A DNA stretch of 64,000 bases from JBBDIM01 sp040880405 (GTDB lineage: Bacteria; Planctomycetota; Planctomycetia; Pirellulales; Pirellulaceae), in assembly GCA_040880405.1 (NCBI GenBank), contig JBBDIM010000110.1, positions 1 to 64,000 of the forward strand. Reading direction: 5' to 3'. The translations under genes were made by a program, and so were the position numbers. How positions within the stretch are numbered: position 1 is the stretch's first letter; each line of letters begins with the position of its first letter. Under the pieces are notes generated by a model. That model made no database searches. It worked only from the letters and a program-made list of their open reading frames with translations, and was not told where the DNA came from. Shown here piece after piece: positions 44,084-55,627 of the stretch.

Positions 44084-44458
44084 TTACCACTTCACGTGGA
44101 CTTGCGAACCGACCTTGAGCCCTAGAAATTTGGCGGCGCTGTCCCCCACCAAACCTAACCGCAAGGTTTGCCCTGGGTCGCAGATGGCGATGTAGGTCAT
44201 TTCTGGTTGATCGTGGGCCTCCGGATGAATACCCAGGGTAGCGTGTCCCTCGCATTCGATCGTAACTCGTTCGTCGCGGGGTAGGCCGTCGAGCTGCTGG
44301 TGCGAGATATCGGTGATCGCGTCTCCACTTTCGGAGATGGCGGTTACCTGCCCGGAAAGTTTGTTCGCCACGGTCAGTCCATCGATGCGGGGATTCGGGG
44401 ATGAGTTGTCACGTGCCGCGCTGCCGACGATTCTAGTCTGGCACGACCCGGTCGCCAA
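44084..44458 (-). CDS. Stand-alone relative of the SAM hydrolase C-terminal domain
   Basis: 124 residues from a TTG start. From about residue 32 it follows the beta-barrel C-terminal domain of SAM hydrolase/SAM hydroxide adenosyltransferase (DUF62) proteins: SGQVTAISESGDAITDIS matches the family's 'GrVvyvDrFGNlitNi', and the end YIAICDPGQTLRLG plus SAAKFLGLKVGSQVHV matches the terminal strands. The FGN motif is degenerate and the catalytic N-terminal domain is absent. It lies 37 bases after the complete SAM hydrolase gene on the same strand, so it is a downstream paralogous fragment, not a frameshifted end. Role unknown, perhaps a subunit or relic. Confidence 0.6.
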   Translation of the reverse strand: MATGSCQTRIVGSAARDNSSPNPRIDGLTVANKLSGQVTAISESGDAITDISHQQLDGLPRDERVTIECEGHATLGIHPEAHDQPEMTYIAICDPGQTLRLGLVGDSAAKFLGLKVGSQVHVKW

Positions 44459-44495
44459 CCATCGTCTTGCGCCCTCACGGCATCAACGTGCCGGA

Positions 44496-45317
44496 CTAAA
44501 CCGCCGAGCGCGAAATCTTAACCTGAGCGTCCTGCCATTCCCCACACCTTTGAGCGGCATTGCCCCGCACCACCGCCAGTTCCAATTGCCCCGAAGAACC
44601 CCACAGGGCCGCCCATTCACCCTCGGGCACCTGGCTGTAGGTTCGACTCAGGCCGTGGATGGTGGTCGTGCCGAGCTCAACTTTTAGTCGCTTCGGCTCC
44701 CAATTGGCGGGAAGGTCGTCGACCATGATGTTGGTGATTAAATTGCCAAAGCTATCGGCATAGACCACGCGGCCGGTGACGGTATCCCCGTCATGATGAG
44801 CCATCCGCAGTTTCGACTCGGCGTCGAGTATCGAAGCGACCGGCAAGTCATGGCTGAAGTGGCTAAGCGGCTCCCCTTTTACCAGACGAGCCGCGACTGG
44901 AGCCATCACGTCTCGGCCATGGAACGTATGGAACCGCTCGGTCGCCGGAAAGGCCTCCAGCTTCACCCGCCAAACACCACGCGGAGTATGCCGCGCGGCG
45001 ACGATCTCCAGCAAACCGTTGTCCGGCCCGATCACTATTTGTTCCGCAACTTGGGCAATCAGAATCGGCCGGTTGGATCCGACCCCCGGATCGACCACGG
45101 CGACATGAATCGTCCCCGGCGGAAAGGCCTCGACCGCGCGCAATAGCTTCCAACTCCCCTCGGCCACCTGCTGCGGCTTGACCCCATGAGTGACATCCAC
45201 CAGATTCGCCCGCGGAGCAATCCCCAGAATCGCCCCCTTCATCTCGGCCACATAAAAACTATCGGTGCCGAAATCGGTAAGCAGCGTGATGATGCCGTTG
45301 GGGTGGAAGGCTTGCAT
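44496..45317 (-). CDS. SAM hydrolase / SAM hydroxide adenosyltransferase (DUF62)
   Basis: A 273-residue member of the fluorinase-like family that splits S-adenosylmethionine with water into adenosine and methionine. Conserved points: IITLLTDFGTDSFYVAEMKG with Asp15 at the N-terminus, VDVTHGV, VVDPGVGS and GPDNGLLE in the substrate site, FHGRDVMAPVAA, and RVVYADSFGNLITNI opening the C-terminal barrel. The length is normal. A degenerate copy of that barrel is encoded just downstream. SAM is also the amino donor for BioA, two genes on, but a repeat separates them and any link is speculative. Confidence 0.88.
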   Translation of the reverse strand: MQAFHPNGIITLLTDFGTDSFYVAEMKGAILGIAPRANLVDVTHGVKPQQVAEGSWKLLRAVEAFPPGTIHVAVVDPGVGSNRPILIAQVAEQIVIGPDNGLLEIVAARHTPRGVWRVKLEAFPATERFHTFHGRDVMAPVAARLVKGEPLSHFSHDLPVASILDAESKLRMAHHDGDTVTGRVVYADSFGNLITNIMVDDLPANWEPKRLKVELGTTTIHGLSRTYSQVPEGEWAALWGSSGQLELAVVRGNAAQRCGEWQDAQVKISRSAV

Positions 45318-45338
45318 GGGAAATATTCATCCATCAAA

Positions 45339-45501
45339 GGTAGGGTGGGTGAAGGCCGCCAGGCCGTAACCCACCGGCAGTGCGCGGGTGGAATTGCCGA
45401 CGCGGATCGCACATGGTGCATTTGCGTTTGCTTGAACCCCGGCCCGATTTGCCATTGCAAAATTGGCTGGCGTTGGTGGGTTCCGAAGACTCCCCTCTAC
45501 C
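45339..45501. repeat. Two worn copies of the GGTAGGGTGGGT / AACCCACC repeat
   Basis: The spacer between the SAM hydrolase start and gatB holds GGTAGGGTGGGTGAAGGCCG followed by GTAACCCACC (45339-45375), and, inverted, GGTGGGTTCCGAAGACTCCC plus CTCTACC (45475-45501). The inverted part matches 56791-56826. No gene is supported here. Confidence 0.65.
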
Positions 45502-45515
45502 GTTCCCGTTACCAC

Positions 45516-46987
<1,472 letters not shown>

Positions 46988-46991
<4 letters not shown>

Positions 46992-48529
46992 GCCAGGTCA
47001 GGCCTCCGCAGGTGCCAATCGGTCTCTTGCTGGAACATGTAAGCCGCTCGAAGCAGCCGCTCCTCTTCCAATGGTGGAGCCTGCATCTGCAAGCCGATCG
47101 GGAGACCCCGCAGCGACATACCACACGGGATCGAGACCCCGGTGATGCCCGCCAGATTCGCGCCGACCGTGTAGAGGTCTCCCAGGTACATCGAAAGAGG
47201 ATCGTCCGACTTTTCCCCGGCCGGGAACGCGGGCGTCGGCGTGGTGGGGCCGACAATCAGATCGACCTCTTTGAAGGCGTCGTCAAAGTCTTGCCGGATC
47301 AATCGCCGGACCTTGAGGGCCTTCAGATAGTAGGCGTCGTAGTAGCCAGCGCTCAAGGTGTAGGTCCCCAGCATGATTCGCCGCTTGACCTCGGGGCCGA
47401 ACCCCTCTGCCCTGCTCTGCCGATACATCCGCACCAAAGCGGAATCCATCTGCTTGATCGCCCGCTCGTCACCCGCCGCTTCTAGCACGGCCCGTTCTTC
47501 TGAGAGCTGCTCGAGGACCGCCTTTTCGTCGCAGCGATGGCCGTAGTGGACGCCATCGAACCGGGCCAGGTTACTCGAGGCCTCACTCGGGGCGATGATG
47601 TAATAGGTGGCAATCGCGTACTTGCTGTGGGGTAGGGAAATATCGACGACCGAGGCCCCTTTCCGCTCGAAGATCTTCACGGCCTCACGAACCGCCGCGT
47701 TCACCTCGGTATCGAGCCCTTCGCCAAAATGCTCGCGGACCAGCCCGATCCGCAGCTTTTCTAGTGGCTTGCCAACCGACTGAGTGAAACTGGGGACCGG
47801 CTCATTGGCGGAGGTGGAGTCTTGCGGGTCGTGCCCGGAAATTGCTTCGAGCAGCAGGGCCATATCCTCGGCCGAGCGGGCCATCGGGCCGATTTGGTCC
47901 AAACTACTGGCAAAGGCGACGAGCCCAAATCGGCTGACCCGGCCGTAGGTCGGTTTCATGCCGCTAATGCCACAGAATGCGGCCGGTTGGCGGATCGAAC
48001 CGCCGGTATCGGTCCCAATCGAGAGCGGTACCATATCGGCCGCGACACAAGCCGCCGCGCCACCACTGGAACCACCGGGAACCATCTCCAGGTTCCACGG
48101 ATTCCGCGTCTTGCCAAGGGCGGAGTTTTCAGTCGAGCCACCCATGGCGAACTCGTCCATGTTCGTCTTGCCGAGGATCACCGCGTCCGCGTCGTTCAGT
48201 TTGCGAATGACCGTGGCGTCGTATGGCGGGACAAAGTTTTCCAACATTCGCGAGGCGCAGGTGGTGACCTCACCCTTGGTACACAGCAGATCTTTCACAG
48301 CGACCGGCAGTCCGGCCAAGCGGCCCAGTTTCTCGCCCGCCTTGCGGCGGCGATCGACATCTTCCGCTTTGGCGAGGGCCGAATCGCGCGTCACCTTCAA
48401 AAAGGCACCCACTTGGGCGTCGTGAGCTTGGATCCGGTCGAGAAAGGTGGTGGCAAGTTCAACCGCAGTGACTTCCCCCGACTGAAGCTGTTCCAAGAGC
48501 CGGGTGGCGGTGGATTCGATCAACGACAT
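46988..48529 (-). CDS. gatA: Asp-tRNA(Asn)/Glu-tRNA(Gln) amidotransferase subunit A
   Basis: The glutaminase subunit of GatCAB, 513 residues from ATG 48529 (MSLIESTATRLLEQLQSGEV). The amidase triad falls at Lys79 (VAVKDLL), Ser154 (PGGSSGG) and Ser178 (GTDTGGSIR), the same numbering as characterised GatA proteins, which supports this start over a longer frame that overlaps gatC. It frees ammonia from glutamine and channels it to GatB. Lies 43 bases after gatC and overlaps gatB. Confidence 0.97.
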
Positions 48530-48572
48530 CGCGGCATTGCCTTTAAAAGGGGTGGCACTGGCGCGAACCAAA

Positions 48573-48863
48573 CTACTCGCCCAGCACCGCCGGAACGCGG
48601 AAACACTCTTCGTCTCGCTTGGGGGCGTTAGCCAGTGCGGCTTCTCGGGGCAAAGACTCGTGGGGCTCGTCCTCGGCGAAGATGTTGACCTGCTCGATCG
48701 CGTGGGCCATCGGCTCGACATCGGACGTGTCGACTTCTCCCAGCAGGTCGATGTACGACACGATCTGGCTCATCTGCTCGGTCATCAGCGTCAATTCCTC
48801 TTCGGACAGACGCAACCGAGCCAGCAGCGACACCTTTTCGACATCTTCGCGCGCAAGTCGCAT
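48573..48863 (-). CDS. gatC: Asp-tRNA(Asn)/Glu-tRNA(Gln) amidotransferase subunit C
   Basis: The small belt subunit that holds GatA and GatB together, 96 residues. MRLAREDVEKVSLLARLRLSEEEL is the standard N-terminus, and EPMAHAIEQVNIFAEDEP and the C-terminal FRVPAVLGE are the standard ends. The ATG at 48863 has AGGGGA nine bases upstream; 13 extra codons upstream are not conserved. It lies 63 bases after rpmB. Confidence 0.95.
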   Translation of the reverse strand: MRLAREDVEKVSLLARLRLSEEELTLMTEQMSQIVSYIDLLGEVDTSDVEPMAHAIEQVNIFAEDEPHESLPREAALANAPKRDEECFRVPAVLGE

Positions 48864-48926
48864 GCCATTCCCCTTGCTTGAGACACGGAAAGCGAAAGCC
48901 AAGTCTACCAGAACCCCATGGGGCCT

Positions 48927-49211
48927 TTATTTCTTGGCGGCGGCCTTCTCTTCCGAGGGCAACTTGAACGGCTTGTGGCGAACCACTTTCTTAATACGCC
49001 CGCTGCGGATGCACTGCGTGCAGACCAGCATCGACTTGTGCTGACCGCTGGTGGTCACCACATTGACGTTTTGGAGGTTCGGCTTGAATTGACGCCGGGT
49101 GATCCCGGTAATCTTCGTACCAACCCCACCGAGGTATTTAGCTTTACCCCGCAAGGTCACTTTATTTCCCATTTGTGCGGACTTGCCACACACCTGACAG
49201 GCTCTGGCCAT
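48927..49211 (-). CDS. rpmB: 50S ribosomal protein L28
   Basis: 94 residues. The bL28 pattern is MARACQVCGKSAQMGNKVTL, then RRQFKPNLQNVNVV and a C-terminal CTQCIRSGRIKKV. Four cysteines, Cys5/Cys8 and Cys64/Cys67, make it the zinc-ribbon (C+) form. A Lys-rich tail follows. It is the first gene of the gatCAB group here. Confidence 0.95.
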   Translation of the reverse strand: MARACQVCGKSAQMGNKVTLRGKAKYLGGVGTKITGITRRQFKPNLQNVNVVTTSGQHKSMLVCTQCIRSGRIKKVVRHKPFKLPSEEKAAAKK

Positions 49212-49334
49212 CTTCGACTGGCTCCCAACTTACTCTCGGCGACTTGGTAGAAACCTCACAGCATACGGACTAGGGGGCGAGCACGCAATATCCCCCGCAC
49301 CCAACCATGAGACCGTGAACGCAAAAAAGAGGGA

Positions 49335-50150
49335 CTACTTCACGTACTTCCGGCAAATCTCTAAAACCTCCGGCAATGCCTTGCCGTTGGTGCCGATTCC
49401 CTCTCCCGAGAAAATGGTCGGTTTACCGGACCAATCCGTAAAGGTTCCGCCCGCTTCTTCCATGATGGGTTGGAGCGCCGCCGCGTCCCAGACACTCATG
49501 ATCGGATCGACCATGGCGACCGCCCTACCGGTAGCGATCAGGAGGTAACCATAGCAATCGCCCCAAGTTCGGGTCACCAGGGCCTGGGCCTCCAGTTCAT
49601 GAAAGCACTGGGCAGCACCCCGCTCGGCGAAGGTACTGACCTGTGAGGTGAGAAACACCCCCTCCCCCAAAGACTTTTCGCGATCCACATGGGCGGGCAC
49701 CGGATCGGCCTCGCCCCGTTCGTACCAGGCACCCTGCCCTTTGGCGGCGTAGACACACTCATCGAGCCCAGGGATGTATACCACGCCGATTAGGCTTTGC
49801 CCGTGGTATTCCACCCCAACCATCGTCCCAAACAGGGGCACGCCAGCCACAAACGACTTGGTTCCGTCGATCGGATCGACAATCCAGCGAAACCCGCTCG
49901 TCCCCTCGGTCTCGCCGAATTCCTCGCCGATGATCCCATCTTCAGGGAACTCCTCGGCAAGGGAATCGCGGATCAAGGTCTCGGCCTCGCGGTCAGCAAT
50001 CGTCACCGGTGAGGCATCCGCCTTTTGCTCAACCAGCAGTTTGGGGTGCAGGAAGTGCTTGAGCGTCCCCTTGCCGGCCAAGCGGGCCAGGCGGCGGGCG
50101 GCGTCGAGACGGGGACCAATTTCCGTTTGCGGTGGAGTTTGTGTGTTCAT
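49335..50150 (-). CDS. Inositol monophosphatase-family phosphatase (HisN-like)
   Basis: A 271-residue magnesium-dependent phosphomonoesterase. The metal site is complete: Glu76/Glu77 in IIGEEFGE, and WIVDPIDGTKSF with Asp92, Asp95, Gly96 and Thr97, plus SVWDAAALQPIMEEAGG toward the C-terminus. The pattern is closest to the HisN-type histidinol-phosphatases and to inositol phosphatases; the substrate cannot be fixed. I start at ATG 50150 (MNTQTPPQTEIGPRLDAARR); the 41 codons before it are not conserved. It stands alone, 120 bases upstream of the rpmB start on the same strand. Confidence 0.88.
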   Translation of the reverse strand: MNTQTPPQTEIGPRLDAARRLARLAGKGTLKHFLHPKLLVEQKADASPVTIADREAETLIRDSLAEEFPEDGIIGEEFGETEGTSGFRWIVDPIDGTKSFVAGVPLFGTMVGVEYHGQSLIGVVYIPGLDECVYAAKGQGAWYERGEADPVPAHVDREKSLGEGVFLTSQVSTFAERGAAQCFHELEAQALVTRTWGDCYGYLLIATGRAVAMVDPIMSVWDAAALQPIMEEAGGTFTDWSGKPTIFSGEGIGTNGKALPEVLEICRKYVK

Positions 50151-50380
50151 CCCGCCCAAGATAGGTGGGGTGTAATCAGGCGACAAGCCCCATTGCGGCC
50201 CAGTCTGTTGCGGCCCAGTCCGGAGCGATCGGGAGGCGTGCGATCCGGTATTTGCGCCGCATGCCATCGGCATTCCCGTAGTTTTCGCTTGTTGATGTTT
50301 TCAGCAGTGCCGGACGACTGGCTCGCTGCATGAGCGGGCACCGCCACGGAAAGGCCGGAAGCGACACGAATCGGCCGATT

Positions 50381-50530
50381 CACTTTCCCCTTTGCGTCTT
50401 GGCGGCTTTGCGAGAGAAATTTTTTCCTAATCCCCAGCCAAACCAGGGATGCGTTGATAAGCGGGTGCCATGCCCCCGCCCGGAAAGCGTGGACATGTTT
50501 GGGCGGGAGAAGTTACCACCGGCAACCCTC
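50381..50530. repeat. Compound decayed repeat
   Basis: Two dispersed words lie side by side: 'CCTTTGCGTCTTGGCGGCTTTGCGAGAGAAATTTTTT' type sequence at 50388-50427 (a longer form of the word at 11488-11515), then about 70 bases at 50461-50530 starting GCGGGTGCCATGCCCCCGCC, which occurs inverted at 57976-58045. The surrounding 400-base spacer holds no supported gene. Confidence 0.7.
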
Positions 50531-50555
50531 ATCATCATCACATCCACCTGGAGAG

Positions 50556-51539
50556 CTACGGTCGTATTCGTTGTTTTTCTTCCAGCCAGGCAATCACCGC
50601 AGAAGGGACCATCTCATGACCACCCTCGAAGATCGTGACCTGGGCCTTGCCCGAAATGCGGCGGAACAGTGGCGGTTTGGCACCGTAGCTGGGATCCTTG
50701 ATCTCGCGCTGCAAATGAGGCGGGACTTCGGCCTGTTGGGTGAAGTGCTCGATTTCGGCAGCGGTCAAACGATCCTCCGCCTGAGCCACTTCGTTGAAGG
50801 CGCGGAGGGTATGGCTGATCGGGACGCTTCCGGTATGTCCATCATGAATGCCGGCGGCGATGTGCAGTTCTAGCCCCTTGGCCGCCGCCAGATGGGTAAG
50901 GGGAGAACGTGCTCGGTACTCGGCGTCGACCTCCTCACTTTCCCCGGGAAGTCCACCGCAAGAGGCGACGATGTCCCGGTGATACTTCAGCCCCACGGCC
51001 AGACATTCCGCGTGCCAGGCGGTCAGGTCCGAGATCGGAACCCAGGCGGAAACACCGGCCCACAAATCAGGCCGCCGACCAGCCATCAACAGCGAAGCAT
51101 GTCCGCCACCGGAAGCGCCCATCAGGTAAACCGCCTCGGAATCGATCTTGGCGACGGCTTGGGCATATTCCACCGCACTTACGATATCGGCCACCACCAG
51201 TTCGGATCCGGTCGCTTCAGGCCGCTTGTTGGGGCCGCGGAAATTGGGGTGGATGTAGGCCCAACCATTTTCGACGCACCAATCGGCAATCGCCTGATGG
51301 CCGGTCTGGCGATAATCGGTCGACCAGGAATGCAGCGCCACCACCAATGGAACCGGCTGCTCGGACCGCGGGGCGAAAAAGATCGCGGGCTGCTGGGACT
51401 GGTCGGCCGAACTTTGATACCGCACCTCGGTCGGACGGACTGTCCAAGGCGGTTCCGCCGCCGGCAGCGGCGTTTCGGCAACCAGAAGGGACAACCCTAC
51501 GACGAAGCCCATCCATAACCAGGCGCAATACCGACTCAT
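50556..51539 (-). CDS. Secreted alpha/beta hydrolase (S9/esterase-like)
   Basis: 327 residues with a signal peptide (about 1-28). The alpha/beta hydrolase core shows VVALHSWSTDY after the first strands, the nucleophile elbow GASGGGH with Ser143, an Asp in AAGIHDGHTGSVP and a His in FEGGHEMVP near the C-terminus. This is the arrangement of prolyl-oligopeptidase-like and acetyl xylan esterase-like exported enzymes. Whether it cuts peptides or esters cannot be said. No linked gene suggests a substrate; it is followed on this strand by repeats. Confidence 0.82.
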   Translation of the reverse strand: MSRYCAWLWMGFVVGLSLLVAETPLPAAEPPWTVRPTEVRYQSSADQSQQPAIFFAPRSEQPVPLVVALHSWSTDYRQTGHQAIADWCVENGWAYIHPNFRGPNKRPEATGSELVVADIVSAVEYAQAVAKIDSEAVYLMGASGGGHASLLMAGRRPDLWAGVSAWVPISDLTAWHAECLAVGLKYHRDIVASCGGLPGESEEVDAEYRARSPLTHLAAAKGLELHIAAGIHDGHTGSVPISHTLRAFNEVAQAEDRLTAAEIEHFTQQAEVPPHLQREIKDPSYGAKPPLFRRISGKAQVTIFEGGHEMVPSAVIAWLEEKQRIRP

Positions 51540-51669
51540 GCCTTTTCCATTTCATCTACGAGTAAACTTGCCAACCCTCGCGGTCGCATGACATGGCCGC
51601 GAGGCGAACTCGTAGAATAATCGTCTGGCCCGCCGATATCAAATAGCCGATCGAGGGCTCAATGTGGAA

Positions 51670-52194
51670 TCAACCGACATGAGGCGCATTCGCAACTCCC
51701 GATAGCTCGGCTCCGACACCGACCGATACCGCGGATCGCTGCTCTCCCCGCGACTCAAACGCATCCTCCTGATGCGGTTGGATTGCCGCAACCGACTCGG
51801 ACGGCTGAATTAACGACGCGATGGAGATCGCGGCCAGTTGCCGCCGCGTGGTGTCATTCACCAAGTGCATCGCCGCTTTGAGGTTGTCCTGAAACGCCGG
51901 ATCGATCGTCCCTTGCAACGGTAGATGAGCGTTTACCGGGCCATCGATCGCCTCAATCACGTCCAGCAAAGAGATCTGGCCCCCCGGCCGGATCAGCATG
52001 TACCCGCCATCGACCCCTCGCGTGCTTTGCAGCACCCCATGGGTTACCAAACTACGGAGGACCTGAAGCAAAAATCGCTCCGGCATCTCTCCCTGAGCGG
52101 CAATCTGACTGCATGGCACCGGCACCTTCGAACCGGACTGGGCAAGCTGCATGGTCGCTTGTAAAGCGTAAGCCACCGTTCTTGAAAGTTTCAT
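51670..52194 (-). CDS. Rrf2-family transcriptional regulator without Fe-S cysteines
   Basis: 174 residues from ATG 52194, with GGGGGA ten bases upstream. MKLSRTVAYALQATMQLAQS, PERFLLQVLRSLVTHGVLQSTRG and GGYMLIRPGGQISLLDVIEA are the Rrf2 winged-helix pattern. The Fe-S forms IscR and NsrR carry three cysteines in the region after the wing; none are present here (the only Cys is in PVPCSQIA). So it likely senses something other than a cluster. The C-terminal 60 residues are an unrelated tail. No obvious target gene is adjacent, though it may control itself from the 560-base spacer. Confidence 0.88.
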   Translation of the reverse strand: MKLSRTVAYALQATMQLAQSGSKVPVPCSQIAAQGEMPERFLLQVLRSLVTHGVLQSTRGVDGGYMLIRPGGQISLLDVIEAIDGPVNAHLPLQGTIDPAFQDNLKAAMHLVNDTTRRQLAAISIASLIQPSESVAAIQPHQEDAFESRGEQRSAVSVGVGAELSGVANAPHVG

Positions 52195-52759
52195 CGCGGA
52201 ATCCCCCATTTGAAATAAAGCATGCGGTCGCTCTTCGCCGTAGATCAAAATTTCCGTCGCGAAAAGCTCCACACATCAAGGCGCGTCGGCCAGTGGCCCC
52301 GGACGAATCGTTCGACCAAAGCAGCCTGGGCTTCGCCCCCGTTAACAAGACGAGAATCAAACTATTGCATTAAGGAACCACTGCCGCGAAGATCGATTGC
52401 CCTCCGCTGTTAAAACGGCCCAATGGCCAAAAGCGAAATGAAATAACCCGCGCGCAGTGATTCGGTGAAGGCCGCTTGCCGCGTTAGTAATCCCCCACGG
52501 ATCGCGACTCAATGCACTGGGAGACGATTTCGCGTATCCCCCACCGATGAAGTTCCATTTTCCCCAACAATGACCTCCTGTCAATGCAATTTTATCAACT
52601 TTAATGATTTTACAACAAAATCATATCCACGCACCAACTGGACGGGGCGAAAGCATTCCCAAGAAGGGTGCTTGAAAACAATATTCCGATCCCGTTGCCA
52701 CCAATGAGAGGAAAACGGGGGCTTAACCGGCCAGACGCGATGTGCCGTTGGCGGGCAAA
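52195..52759. other. Intergenic region upstream of the Rrf2 gene
   Basis: About 560 bases between the lspA stop and the Rrf2 start, locally richer in A and T (52560-52640). It must hold the Rrf2 promoter. I looked for a dyad operator and found none that I trust. The short frames here show no conserved protein sequence. Confidence 0.45.
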
Positions 52760-53389
52760 TTACGCCCCGCCCGGTTTCTTCTGGGTGTCTTGCGGGGCTT
52801 CGCTGGTCGAGGGAGATTTACCGGAGGATGTCTCCGGCGGGGCGAAAAGAAACCCATGCACCAGCAACATCCCGGCACCACACACGAGCAAGCTGTCGGC
52901 GATGTTGAAGTTGGGCCAAACATGCTCGCCATACTGGAATAAAATCCAGTCGCGAACCGCGGCTTGTCCCCAGATCGCCAGTCGATCGTATAGATTGCCG
53001 AAGATCCCCCCCATAATCAGACCCAGGGCGACCGTCAGCCAAAGATCCTCGGCCCCCCGGCGAAAGAACAACCAATAGACAATACCGATGGCCGCGACGA
53101 CCGAAAACGCCGCGAAGACGGAAGTGTACCCCTGGCCGATCCCAAACAGAGCTCCCTCGTTCAGCGAGGTCTGAAAGCCGAAATAGCCTTCAATAATCCA
53201 GTAAGTTTGCCCCTTGCCAGGCATCCCAAGAGCCGAAAAAACGGCGTACTTGGTCCATAGATCCGCCGCGCAGCCGACCACCGCCAACACGGTAAACAGG
53301 ATGAGTCTGCCCGTTAGCGGAGTTGGCGGGCCTCCCGGAGAATCGGACGCAGGCGAGTCGTACGGATTACTGGTCTCGGAGCGTTGCAC
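52760..53389 (-). CDS. lspA: Lipoprotein signal peptidase
   Basis: Signal peptidase II, which cuts lipoprotein signal peptides in the inner membrane. About 209 residues with four helices. The two catalytic Asp are Asp135 in GGIFGNLYDRL and Asp165 in FNIADSLLV; AADLWTKYAV matches the conserved first-helix Asp-Lys motif. Both ends carry extra polar residues. No ATG precedes the first helix in a conserved position, so I use the GTG at 53389, which makes the gene overlap the dksA-like gene by 23 bases; a TTG two codons upstream is possible. The overlap implies coupled translation. Confidence 0.9.
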   Translation of the reverse strand: MQRSETSNPYDSPASDSPGGPPTPLTGRLILFTVLAVVGCAADLWTKYAVFSALGMPGKGQTYWIIEGYFGFQTSLNEGALFGIGQGYTSVFAAFSVVAAIGIVYWLFFRRGAEDLWLTVALGLIMGGIFGNLYDRLAIWGQAAVRDWILFQYGEHVWPNFNIADSLLVCGAGMLLVHGFLFAPPETSSGKSPSTSEAPQDTQKKPGGA

Positions 53390-53798
53390 AGTCAATACAC
53401 AGTTGAGTGAAGGGGATCGCGTTGAGCCGCGATTTTTTGATCCGGGCGCCACATTCCACGCACGAACCATACACCCCTTGGGCGATCCGTTCCAGTGCGG
53501 ATTCGATCTCGGCCAGCGTGTCCTGCTCCGCTTCGAGCAGGCTGAGCGAGAATTCCAATTCGAAGTTATCCGAACCAACCTCCGCCATGTGAATCGGCAT
53601 GGTGGAATGATCACTTCCCCCTTCTGCGCGATTTTTACGGAGCGCCGATTCCGTCAGGTAGTCGACATCCCCTTTGAGTCGAGCCCGCAGCAATTTCAGC
53701 CGATCGCGGTATACCTCGGCGTCCGCCTTGGGATAGGCATTCTTCCTAAGATCTATCGCCGCTGGCTCATCGGTCGTTTTCTTCGGGTCCCTGCTCAT
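53367..53798 (-). CDS. DksA/TraR-family zinc-finger protein
   Basis: 143 residues from ATG 53798, which has GGAG six bases before it; a GTG four codons upstream is the alternative. An N-terminal coiled-coil half precedes the C4 zinc finger CVECGARIKKSRLNAIPF...CIDC (Cys113, Cys116, Cys134, Cys137). DksA binds the RNA polymerase secondary channel with ppGpp, but the acidic tip that defines true DksA (DxxDxA) is not evident here, so it may be a DksA-like protein with a different action. It overlaps lspA at its 3' end. Confidence 0.88.
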   Translation of the reverse strand: MSRDPKKTTDEPAAIDLRKNAYPKADAEVYRDRLKLLRARLKGDVDYLTESALRKNRAEGGSDHSTMPIHMAEVGSDNFELEFSLSLLEAEQDTLAEIESALERIAQGVYGSCVECGARIKKSRLNAIPFTQLCIDCATLRDQ

Positions 53799-54050
53799 GG
53801 CGTGCTCCACCGGATAAGTCTGGCCGGTCTCTCCCGGGGCGGAAGAAACCCAAACTTTCGATTCTAGGTGAATTCTGGCACCCGGGTCAACATTTTAGGG
53901 GGATTCCGGCTTATTTCCCAGCGGGCCCAGTAGGGACCACGACCCTCCGCAATTGCCCAGACCTACCTTGTGGCGATGTAGGCGTTAAAATAAACTGGTA
54001 CGACGCCGACAACGCTCCCCCAAACCTTTTATTGATAAGCAGTTAGCAAC

Positions 54051-55451
<1,401 letters not shown>

Positions 55452-55457
55452 TTGAGC

Positions 55458-55557
55458 NNNNNNNNNNNNNNNNNNNNNNNNNNNNNNNNNNNNNNNNNNN
55501 NNNNNNNNNNNNNNNNNNNNNNNNNNNNNNNNNNNNNNNNNNNNNNNNNNNNNNNNN
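55458..55557. other. Assembly gap (100 N)
   Basis: Exactly 100 unknown bases. The 55 bases before it (55403-55457) and the 55 after it (55558-55612) are identical, which is what remains when two contigs ending in the same k-mer are placed side by side. The gap very probably has no real content. Confidence 0.95.
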
Positions 55558-55627
55558 GAAAAACGACATGGCGGACATCGTCCAGGCGATTCAGTTGTAC
55601 GGTTAGTTGAGCTTTGAAGGATTTCGC

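Noticed and set aside
44084..45317. Frameshifted single SAM hydrolase gene
   Set aside because: The first gene already encodes its own complete C-terminal barrel, so the second is a paralogous domain, not a continuation.
48530..48721. 64-residue N-terminal extension of GatA
   Set aside because: It overlaps gatC in another frame and shows no conserved sequence; the ATG at 48529 gives the standard GatA numbering of the catalytic triad.
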